From NCBI RefSeq assembly GCF_025141935.1, contig NZ_CP081120.1:1-64000 (forward strand): a stretch of DNA of 64,000 nt, read 5' to 3'. Shown piece after piece: positions 19,924 through 26,948 of the stretch (position 1 is its first letter; every line of letters starts with the position of its first letter). This DNA is from Sulfitobacter sp. S190 (GTDB lineage: Bacteria > Pseudomonadota > Alphaproteobacteria > Rhodobacterales > Rhodobacteraceae). The notes beneath the pieces were generated by a model, which did no database searches, was not told where the DNA came from, and worked only from the letters and a program-made list of their open reading frames with translations. The position numbers and the translations under genes were made by a program.

Positions 19924-20405
19924 TAAACGTACGCCGCGCGATGACGCTGGACACGGGATCAATGGCGAAGCTGTTGAACGAGATTATCGAACGGGGCGGC
20001 ACCACGGCGCTGGTGCGAAAGGTGACCGCCACCGACCTGCAGGAATGGATCGCGGAGGGCGGCGCGCGGGCGGCGTGGCACGTGGCATTGGACGATACGG
20101 AAACGGTCGTCGGGTTCCAGTGGATTGCACCGCACCCGAAATTACCGCAGGACGCCTGCGACATCGCCACTTTCGTACAGGTCGGCCGCACCGGGCTTGG
20201 CATCGGATCGGCGCTTTTCTCGGCGAACGCGCAGGCCGCCAAAGCGCTCGGATACCGCTGGATCAATGCCACGATCCGCGCCGACAACGAAGGCGGGCTG
20301 ACGTATTATCAAAGCCGCGGGTTCCGCGATTGGGCCTTTGACGAGGGCGTCAAGCTCGACACCGGTCAGGTCGTCGACAAGATCAGCAAGCGTTACGACG
20401 TCTAG
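19920..20405 (+). CDS. GNAT-family N-acetyltransferase
   Basis: A 161-residue acetyltransferase with a GNAT core. A beta-strand FVQVGRTGLGIGSALF carries the acetyl-CoA pyrophosphate loop (GxGxGxA-like), followed by WINATIRADNEGGLTYYQSRGFRDW, the typical C-terminal motif. The substrate cannot be inferred. It is coupled to the upstream HD hydrolase and ends four bases into the convergent regA stop region. Confidence 0.85.
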   Translation: MINVRRAMTLDTGSMAKLLNEIIERGGTTALVRKVTATDLQEWIAEGGARAAWHVALDDTETVVGFQWIAPHPKLPQDACDIATFVQVGRTGLGIGSALFSANAQAAKALGYRWINATIRADNEGGLTYYQSRGFRDWAFDEGVKLDTGQVVDKISKRYDV

Positions 20406-20956
20406 CGCGGACTGCGTTTCGCGAGAATCCGTTGCAGGGTCCGGCGGTGCATGTTCAGCCGGCGCGCCGTTTCGGACACGTTGCGGTCACACAGTTCGTA
20501 CACCCGCTGGATGTGTTCCCACCGCACGCGGTCCGCGCTCATCGGGTTTTCGGGTGGCGGGGGCAGATCATCGCCCTTGGCCAGCAGCGCATTGGTGATG
20601 TCGGTGGCGTCGGCGGGTTTCGACAGATAGTCGGTCGCGCCGATCTTGACCGCGGCAACCGCCGTGGCAATCGCGCCGTAGCCCGTGAGCACGACAACGC
20701 GCGCATCGGGGCGTTTTTCGCGCAGCACTTCGACCACGTCGAGCCCGTTGCCATCCTCGAGCCGCAGGTCACAGACGGCATAGGCGGGGGGACGGGCCGT
20801 GGCGATGGCGCTGCCTGCCGCAACCGACCCTGCTGTTTCCACTTCGAAGCCGCGTTTTTCCATGGCCTTGGCCAGACGGCGCAGAAACGGTTCATCGTCA
20901 TCCAGCAACAAGAGGCTCTTGTCGGGGCCGATTTCGTTCAATTCCAGAGTTTGCAT
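20402..20956 (-). CDS. regA: Redox response regulator RegA (PrrA/ActR)
   Basis: A 184-residue two-domain regulator. The receiver has the acidic DDDE pocket at 19-22, phospho-acceptor D63 in VCDLRLEDGNG, LTGYG and the conserved lysine in LSKPAD. After a proline-rich linker (PPPPEN), a Fis-type HTH ends VSETARRLNMHRRTLQRILA, which is almost invariant in RegA/PrrA/ActR. RegA is activated by RegB under reducing conditions and controls respiration, carbon and nitrogen fixation and, in phototrophs, photosynthesis. It is downstream of senC, with regB divergent. Confidence 0.96.
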   Translation of the reverse strand: MQTLELNEIGPDKSLLLLDDDEPFLRRLAKAMEKRGFEVETAGSVAAGSAIATARPPAYAVCDLRLEDGNGLDVVEVLREKRPDARVVVLTGYGAIATAVAAVKIGATDYLSKPADATDITNALLAKGDDLPPPPENPMSADRVRWEHIQRVYELCDRNVSETARRLNMHRRTLQRILAKRSPR

Positions 20957-21022
20957 CTTCGGGTGCCTTTGATTTCGGTCTCTTTCGAGGTTACTCCGAA
21001 TATGGTGCGGCAGCCCCGCCGG

Positions 21023-21640
21023 TCAAATGCGCTCGACGTAGCAACCGATCTTGTCCGCCAGTTCTTCGGGGCCCAGTTCACGGCGGAAAAAGTCCAGAAA
21101 GCCGTGCTCGGGCGTGACGAGATAGCTGAAGGTCGAATGGTCCACGAGATATTCGCCGTCCACGGGCGGATGCGCCTTGTAGTAGGTTTTGTAGGCTTTG
21201 CTGGCCGCGCTGACCTGCGCGTCGGATCCGGTGAGCCCGATCATGCGCGGATGCATCGCGTCTGCAAAATCGCGCACCACTTCGGGCGTGTCGCGGGCGG
21301 GATCGACGGTGATGAACACCGGTGTGACAGATTGACCGCGTTCTTCGAGAATCTCAACAGCAGCGGCATTGCGGTCCACGTCGAGCGGGCAGACATCGGG
21401 GCAGAAGGTATAGCCGAAATAGATCAGCGTGGGTTCGGTGATGATCTGCTGCGATGTGACCGTGTCGCCCGCGCCGTTGACCAGTTCGAACGCCCCGCCG
21501 AGATCACCGCCCGCAATCTGGCTGCCGCGGCATTGGGCGAACTGGTCGGCGTCTGCGGTGTCCCGCTGGCTCAGCACTGTCATGGAGATCAGGGCGGCCC
21601 CTGCGACAAAGACGGCGACGATGGCGGCGATACGGATCAT
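21023..21640 (-). CDS. senC: SCO1/SenC copper chaperone for cytochrome oxidase assembly
   Basis: A 205-residue membrane-anchored thioredoxin-fold protein. An N-terminal helix (about 3-22) is followed by the copper motif CPDVCP in YFGYTFCPDVCPLD and the third ligand histidine in VDHSTFSYLV. SCO proteins deliver copper to the CuA centre of haem-copper oxidases. The ATG at 21640 was chosen because it begins the membrane anchor. A longer frame would run through the regB promoter. The regB / senC-regA arrangement is the classic Rhodobacter one. Confidence 0.93.
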   Translation of the reverse strand: MIRIAAIVAVFVAGAALISMTVLSQRDTADADQFAQCRGSQIAGGDLGGAFELVNGAGDTVTSQQIITEPTLIYFGYTFCPDVCPLDVDRNAAAVEILEERGQSVTPVFITVDPARDTPEVVRDFADAMHPRMIGLTGSDAQVSAASKAYKTYYKAHPPVDGEYLVDHSTFSYLVTPEHGFLDFFRRELGPEELADKIGCYVERI

Positions 21641-21655
21641 CTGCGGCTCCTTTGC

Positions 21656-21673
21656 GGTGCGGTCAATCGCACC
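21656..21673. promoter_or_regulatory. Inverted repeat in the senC-regB divergent promoter region
   Basis: GGTGCG-GTCAAT-CGCACC is a perfect 6-bp inverted repeat with a 6-base spacer, placed between the divergent senC and regB genes. RegA/PrrA sites are GC-rich inverted repeats with variable spacing, so this is a candidate RegA autoregulatory site. The exact consensus match is only partial. Confidence 0.4.
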
Positions 21674-21746
21674 CTTGCTGGTTGTTTTGCACAGACCTAC
21701 GCTAGCTAGACAAAGACGCAAGACACAAATTCGACAGGGCGCCCAG

Positions 21747-23135
21747 ATGACGCAGGCCACAATCAGACCGATGGGCGAACGCAAGCGGGCCAACTGGATC
21801 AGGCTGCGCACCATGATCCTGTTGCGGTGGGTCGCGATCACCGGCCAGTTCATTGCCGTCACGTTGACGCCCTTTGTGTTCGGGCTGCAGCTGGAGCTGG
21901 GGTGGTGTTATTTCGCCATTGGCGTGTCGGTGATTTTCAACCTCGTCTCGGGCGTGATCTTTCCCGAAAACAAACGCCTGTCGGAGCGTGAAAACCTGTC
22001 GATGGTGTTGTTTGACCTGCTGCAGCTGAGCTTCTTGCTGTTCCTGACGGGCGGGCTGAACAATCCTTTTGTGCTGCTGATGCTGGGGCCGGTGACGATT
22101 TCGGCGACCGCGTTCAGCCTGCGGGCGACATTGCAACTGTGCGCGGTGGCCATTGTGAGCGTGTCGATCCTCGCCTTGTATTACGTGCCTTTGCGCACCG
22201 GATCGGGCGATGTTCTGATGATCCCGCAGTTGTTCATCTTCGGCCACTGGATCGCGTTGATCATCGCGGTGGTATTTACCTCGGCCTATTCGCGGCGGGT
22301 CACGTCGGAAATTCATTCCATGTCGGACGCGCTGGCGGCGACGCAGATGGCGCTGGCCCGCGAACAGAAGCTGACCGATCTGGGGGGTGTGGTCGCTGCG
22401 GCGGCGCATGAGCTGGGCACACCGCTCGCGACGATCAAGCTGGCCAGTGCTGAGCTGGTGGAAGAGTTGAACGACTATCCCGAATTGCGCGAGGATGCGG
22501 CCCTGATCCGGGACCAGAGTGACCGGTGCCGTGACATCCTGCGCGATATGGGCCGGGCCGGCAAAGACGATCTGCACATGCGGCAGGCCCCGTTGATGAC
22601 CGTGGTGGAAAGCGCCGCAGAGCCGCATATGGACCGCGGCAAGCAGGTGTTTCTCAACCTCGACACGCGCGGCGCAGCGGAGGCCAGCCAGCCCGCGATC
22701 CTGCGGATGCCCGAGATCATCCACGGATTACGCAACCTTGTTCAGAACGCCGTCGATTTCGCCAAAACCGCCGTGTGGATCGAGGCGCGGTGGGACGCGG
22801 AGACGATAACGGTGCGTATTCTGGACGATGGCGACGGGTTTCCGCCGCAAATACTCGGGCGTATCGGCGATCCCTTCATGGGCAAGCGCCGCCGTCGCAG
22901 GGCCAGTGTACGGCGCCCGGGATACGAGGGCATGGGATTGGGCCTGTTTATCGCGAAAACCCTGCTGGAGCGGTCGGGCGCCACGCTGCGGTTTGCCAAT
23001 GGCGGGGATGAGGCAGGATACCACAGCAGACAGGTGGGCGCGGTCGTCGTTGTCAGCTGGCCCCGCGCCAAGATCGACGCGCTTGAGGGCGAAAATGCCG
23101 TACAGGTCGGACAGAACCAGCGCATCGAGGCATGA
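21747..23135 (+). CDS. regB: Redox sensor histidine kinase RegB (PrrB/ActS)
   Basis: A 462-residue sensor with six membrane helices in the first 185 residues. They include the quinone-binding heptad GGLNNPF at 102-108. The H-box AAAAHELGTPLATIKL has catalytic H221, followed by the redox-active cysteine C261 in DQSDRCRDILRDM and N and G boxes (NLVQNAVDFA, DDGDGF, GMGLGLFIAKTLL). It senses the quinone pool and thiol state and phosphorylates RegA. The ATG at 21747 is chosen because upstream sequence belongs to the senC promoter side. Confidence 0.96.
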   Translation: MTQATIRPMGERKRANWIRLRTMILLRWVAITGQFIAVTLTPFVFGLQLELGWCYFAIGVSVIFNLVSGVIFPENKRLSERENLSMVLFDLLQLSFLLFLTGGLNNPFVLLMLGPVTISATAFSLRATLQLCAVAIVSVSILALYYVPLRTGSGDVLMIPQLFIFGHWIALIIAVVFTSAYSRRVTSEIHSMSDALAATQMALAREQKLTDLGGVVAAAAHELGTPLATIKLASAELVEELNDYPELREDAALIRDQSDRCRDILRDMGRAGKDDLHMRQAPLMTVVESAAEPHMDRGKQVFLNLDTRGAAEASQPAILRMPEIIHGLRNLVQNAVDFAKTAVWIEARWDAETITVRILDDGDGFPPQILGRIGDPFMGKRRRRRASVRRPGYEGMGLGLFIAKTLLERSGATLRFANGGDEAGYHSRQVGAVVVVSWPRAKIDALEGENAVQVGQNQRIEA

Positions 23136-23172
23136 TGCGCCGTTGCACCGGTCGGCGGCGGCGATCCGCCGA

Positions 23173-23187
23173 TTAACGCTTCATTAA
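23173..23187. promoter_or_regulatory. CtrA-type binding site (TTAA-N7-TTAA)
   Basis: The sequence TTAACGCTTCATTAA is an exact full CtrA box with a 7-base spacer, followed by CC. It lies 48 bases upstream of the PAS-protein ATG. Two further TTAA half-sites occur at 23192-23195 and 23216-23219. TTAA is rare in this GC-rich sequence, so the cluster is unlikely to be chance. Confidence 0.65.
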
Positions 23188-23234
23188 CCTCTTAAGTTCA
23201 AAGGTAAATCAAAACTTAACCCTTTGCGGGAGGT

Positions 23235-24752
23235 ATGGCGTTGTTGGAGATTGCCGTAACTGTCCTTTGCGTTGTGCTGAGCGTTGCGCTGGCCGTGTGG
23301 TGGGTTACCCGCCCGGTCGAGGTGACCGAAACGGTCGACCCGGAAGACCCGACGGTCTTGCTGTTTCGCGGTGGTGTTCTGCATCATGCGTCTGCTGCTG
23401 CGTTGTCAAAGCTACCCTTGGCCATCGGCACCCATGACTGGGAAGACCTGCGCGATCTGCTGCTGCCCCGCTTTCCGAGCTTTCCGGCCCTGCCCGACGT
23501 CGACAGTACCGGCGACATGCGTCTGTCGTCGCTGGGCGGTGGCCCCGACAACCAGATCACGCTGGAATGGTCCGACGGTCACATCCGCGCGCATTTTGGC
23601 GAGGGTTTCAGCCTGCACCCCAGCGAAAACACGGCCGATACCGACGAGCTGAACACCCTGCGCCAGATCAACGCGCAGTCGCGCGATCCGGCGTGCAAAA
23701 CGGACATGGCGGGCAACGTCGTGTGGCGCAATACCGCCTTTGACCAGCTGATCAAGAACCTTGGCTATCCCGCCCAGCAGGCCCGTACGAACCCGTTTGT
23801 CACGGCCAAGGAAGTTACAGCTGCGAACGGGTCAAAGCGCGTGTCGCTGAAGCTGCCGGGGCGATCCGATCCGATCTTTTTCGATCTGACGGTGCGCAAT
23901 ACCACGGACGGGATGCTGTATTATGCGACCTGTCTGGAGGAAGTGGTAAAGGCCGAGCGCGCGCAGCAGAACTTTGTGCAGTCGCTGGCCAAGACCTTTG
24001 TGCATCTGTCCATCGGTTTGGCGGTGTTTGACCGCAAGGGGCAGTTGGTGGTGTTCAATCCCGCGATGGTCGATCTGACGGGATTGTCGGCGGAGTTTCT
24101 GGTCACGCGGCCCACGCTGATGTCGTTCTTTGACACGCTGCGCGAAAACCGCCGGATGCCGGAGCCGAAGAATTATACCGCGTGGCGCAGCGATATCACC
24201 GCCCTGATCGGCGCGCCGGATCATGCGCATTATCAAGATACCTGGACGCTGGAAAACGGGCAGACGTACCGCGTGATCGGGCGGCCCCATGCGGACGGGA
24301 CGACCGCGTTTCTGATCGAGGATATCAGTGCGGAGATCGCGTTGACGCGGACGTACCGCGCAGAATTGGAAATCGGGCAGAGTTTGCTGGATTCGTTCGA
24401 GGACGGGCTGGTCGTCTTTTCACAGTCAGGCATGATGACGTTTTCGAATGCGGCCTACGAAAGCCTCTGGCAGCACAATCACGACACCAGTTTTGCAGAT
24501 GTGTCGATCGCCGATGCGATCGGTATATGGAAGCGCGGATCGGCGCCCAACCCGCTGTGGCACGATATCGAGGACACGGTGCTGTCCTTCGGGGAGCGGA
24601 CCGCATGGGACATGCCGGTGCAGCTGTCGGACGGTCGGGCATTGGCGTGCCGGGTCGTGCCGATTGCATCCGGTGCCACGATGGTGCGCTTTGCCCCCGC
24701 CGCCGAACAGGCCGAACCGCATAAAATCGCGGGGCTCGCGTCCAAAAGCTGA
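23235..24752 (+). CDS. Membrane-anchored multi-PAS protein, possible DivL homologue
   Basis: The 505-residue protein has one N-terminal membrane helix (about 5-24), a linker, and three PAS-like regions. These lie at about 140-245, 250-360 (LSIGLAVFDRKGQLVVFNPAM) and 370-470 (FEDGLVVFSQSGMMTFSNAAY). No histidine-kinase core (H, N, G boxes) is present at the C-terminus. A CtrA box lies just upstream. From memory, a PAS-only DivL of the CtrA phosphorelay is encoded near regB in Rhodobacter, which would fit, but this is unverified. It is followed by tsaE after 44 bases. Confidence 0.8.
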   Translation: MALLEIAVTVLCVVLSVALAVWWVTRPVEVTETVDPEDPTVLLFRGGVLHHASAAALSKLPLAIGTHDWEDLRDLLLPRFPSFPALPDVDSTGDMRLSSLGGGPDNQITLEWSDGHIRAHFGEGFSLHPSENTADTDELNTLRQINAQSRDPACKTDMAGNVVWRNTAFDQLIKNLGYPAQQARTNPFVTAKEVTAANGSKRVSLKLPGRSDPIFFDLTVRNTTDGMLYYATCLEEVVKAERAQQNFVQSLAKTFVHLSIGLAVFDRKGQLVVFNPAMVDLTGLSAEFLVTRPTLMSFFDTLRENRRMPEPKNYTAWRSDITALIGAPDHAHYQDTWTLENGQTYRVIGRPHADGTTAFLIEDISAEIALTRTYRAELEIGQSLLDSFEDGLVVFSQSGMMTFSNAAYESLWQHNHDTSFADVSIADAIGIWKRGSAPNPLWHDIEDTVLSFGERTAWDMPVQLSDGRALACRVVPIASGATMVRFAPAAEQAEPHKIAGLASKS

Positions 24753-24796
24753 CGGCGCACCCTTGCGGCCCGCCCTGCGCAAGGTAGGGTGCGGCC

Positions 24797-25270
24797 ATGC
24801 CCGATATGTCCCTCTCACTCACGCTGGATGGCCCGGATGCCACGGCCCGCTGTGCCGCATGGCTGGGCGCGCGCCTGTCGGCAGGGGATACCGTTTTGCT
24901 GACCGGAGACGTGGGGGCGGGAAAGACCCACTTCGCCCGCGCCTTGATCCAGTCTCTGCTCGTCCACCACGAAGACGTGCCATCGCCCACTTTCACGTTG
25001 GTCCAGACCTATGACACACTCCGCGGCGAAATCTGGCACAGCGATCTGTACCGGCTGTCCGATCCCACCGAGATCGAGGAGTTGGGTCTGGTGGATGCGT
25101 TTGACGACGCGATCTGTCTGGTCGAATGGCCCGACCGTCTGGCTGGTCTGTGGCCGCGGCAGGCGCTTGAGCTGACACTTGCGGGCGCGGGCACGCCGGA
25201 GGGCCGACATTTGCAGGCGCGGTGGCAGGATCCGAAATGGCAAAAGATACTGGAAGGATGGAGCGCATGA
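24797..25270 (+). CDS. tsaE: tRNA t6A biosynthesis ATPase TsaE
   Basis: A 157-residue P-loop ATPase with Walker A GDVGAGKTH at 37-45, a SPTFTLVQTY block and HSDLYRLSDPTEIEELGL, all typical of TsaE (YjeE). It cycles the TsaB-TsaD complex during t6A formation on tRNA. The stop overlaps the start of the downstream kinase gene (ATGA). tsaD itself is 12 kb upstream. Confidence 0.95.
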   Translation: MPDMSLSLTLDGPDATARCAAWLGARLSAGDTVLLTGDVGAGKTHFARALIQSLLVHHEDVPSPTFTLVQTYDTLRGEIWHSDLYRLSDPTEIEELGLVDAFDDAICLVEWPDRLAGLWPRQALELTLAGAGTPEGRHLQARWQDPKWQKILEGWSA

Positions 25271-26289
25271 CCAACCGGGCGACTTTGCAGGACAGGTTTG
25301 TCGCGGCATCGGGGTGGGCGGATGCCCGGCGCACCACGGTAGCGGGCGATGCGTCCAACCGCCGGTACGACAGGCTGACCCACGCGGACGGGACCAGCGT
25401 GATATTGATGGACGCGCCGCCCGACAAGGGTGAGGACGTGCGCCCGTTCATCCGCATCGCAGAGCATTTGAGCGCCTGTGGCCTGAGCGCGCCGGGCATC
25501 ATCGCACGAGACACAGCGCAGGGGTTTTTGCTGATCGAGGATCTGGGCGATGATCTTTACAAGACCGTTATTGCCCGCGATCCGGCGATGGAGCGGTCCC
25601 TGTACGAAGCAGCGGTTGATGTCCTGACCCATTTGCACGCGGTTCCGGCACCGTCCTTGCCGACCTATGACAGCGCGGTGATGACCGATCTCGCGGCACT
25701 GACCTATGCGTGGTACGTGCCCGGCGCTGGCGCGGGTGATCCGCATGCGGCGGAAGAATTCAGATCGCTTTTCTCGCGGGCGATGGCGGTGTGTGATGCC
25801 GAGCCCGCCGTTCTGGTGCAGCGCGACTATCATGCGGAAAACCTGCTGTGGCTGCCGGAACGGGACGGCCCCGCGCGGGTGGGCTTGCTGGATTTTCAGG
25901 ACGCGATGGCCGGGCATCCGGCCTATGATCTGGTGTCGATCCTGCAGGACGCCCGGCGCGATGTTCTGGCAGAGATCGAGGCCGCGATGATCGACCGCTT
26001 TGTCGCGCAATCGGGGGCTGACCGCGATACGTTCAACGCGGCCTATGCCCTGCTCGGAGCCCAGCGCAATCTGCGGATACTGGGGGTGTTTGCCCGCCTG
26101 TGCATCAGGGACGGCAAGGCGCATTACGTTGATCTGATCCCGCGGGTGTGGGGCCATGTGCAGACCAATCTTGCCCACCCTGCCCTGCACGAGGTGGCGC
26201 AGCTTGTGACCCGAACGGTGCCTGCTCCCACTCCCGAAATTCTGGAAAGGCTGAAGTCGAAATGCGCCACTGCCCCTTCCCCGTCTTGA
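25267..26289 (+). CDS. amgK: Sugar kinase of the AmgK/APH family (probable anomeric MurNAc/GlcNAc kinase)
   Basis: A 340-residue aminoglycoside-phosphotransferase-fold kinase with the nucleotide region FLLIEDLGDDL, the catalytic loop QRDYHAENLLWL and the metal aspartate in GLLDFQDAMAGHPAYDL. Immediately downstream is a MurU-like nucleotidyltransferase, the same pairing as Pseudomonas amgK-murU. There the kinase phosphorylates MurNAc at C1 for peptidoglycan recycling. The function here is inferred from that pairing. The start ATG overlaps the tsaE stop. Confidence 0.82.
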   Translation: MTNRATLQDRFVAASGWADARRTTVAGDASNRRYDRLTHADGTSVILMDAPPDKGEDVRPFIRIAEHLSACGLSAPGIIARDTAQGFLLIEDLGDDLYKTVIARDPAMERSLYEAAVDVLTHLHAVPAPSLPTYDSAVMTDLAALTYAWYVPGAGAGDPHAAEEFRSLFSRAMAVCDAEPAVLVQRDYHAENLLWLPERDGPARVGLLDFQDAMAGHPAYDLVSILQDARRDVLAEIEAAMIDRFVAQSGADRDTFNAAYALLGAQRNLRILGVFARLCIRDGKAHYVDLIPRVWGHVQTNLAHPALHEVAQLVTRTVPAPTPEILERLKSKCATAPSPS

Positions 26290-26948
26290 TGTTTGCCGCC
26301 GGTTTCGGCACCCGGATGGGGACACTGACTGCCGACCGGCCAAAGCCGCTGATCGAGGTGGCGGGCCGTGCGTTGATCGATCACACGCTGGAGCTGGTGA
26401 CGCAGGTAAAACCGCCGCGCATTGCTGCCAATTTGCATTACCGTGCGCCGCAACTGGCGGCCCATCTCGCCCCCCGCGGGGTGACGCCGGTTGTGGAGGA
26501 TCCCGATATCCTCGAGACGGGTGGCGGATTGCGTAATGCGTTGCCGGTGCTGGGCGATGGTCCGGTGATCACGACCAATACCGATGCGATATGGACGGGA
26601 CCGAACCCGCTGGCCGCGCTGCTGGAGGCGTGGCGGCCCGATGTGATGGACGCGCTGCTGATGTGCGTTCCGGTGGCGCAGGCGCAAGAGCACAGCGGCG
26701 ACGGCGATTTCACATTGGCCGCTGATGGCCGCCTGCGCCGGGGGCCGGGTGTCGTCTATGGCGGGATACAGATCATGAAGACGGACCGGTTGCAGGCAGT
26801 TGCGGCGCGGGCGTTTTCGCTGAACGTGGTGTGGGACGAAATGCTGGCCGATGGTCGGCTGTACGGGGTCGCGCACGATGGCAAATGGTGTGATGTGGGC
26901 CATCCCGGCGGAATCGGGACGGCCGAAAGGATGATTGCCGATGTTTGA
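26262..26948 (+). CDS. murU: MurU-like sugar-phosphate nucleotidyltransferase
   Basis: A 228-residue Rossmann-like nucleotidyltransferase with the signature FAAGFGTRMGTLTADRPKPL and later ETGGGLRNALPVLG and the TNTDAIW metal site. MurU joins UMP to MurNAc-1-phosphate, bypassing de novo UDP-MurNAc synthesis. The start at 26262 overlaps the kinase gene by 28 bases. An ATG at 26289, exactly on the kinase stop, would cut into the first strand, so the upstream one is preferred. addB starts eight bases before its end. Confidence 0.82.
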   Translation: MRHCPFPVLMFAAGFGTRMGTLTADRPKPLIEVAGRALIDHTLELVTQVKPPRIAANLHYRAPQLAAHLAPRGVTPVVEDPDILETGGGLRNALPVLGDGPVITTNTDAIWTGPNPLAALLEAWRPDVMDALLMCVPVAQAQEHSGDGDFTLAADGRLRRGPGVVYGGIQIMKTDRLQAVAARAFSLNVVWDEMLADGRLYGVAHDGKWCDVGHPGGIGTAERMIADV

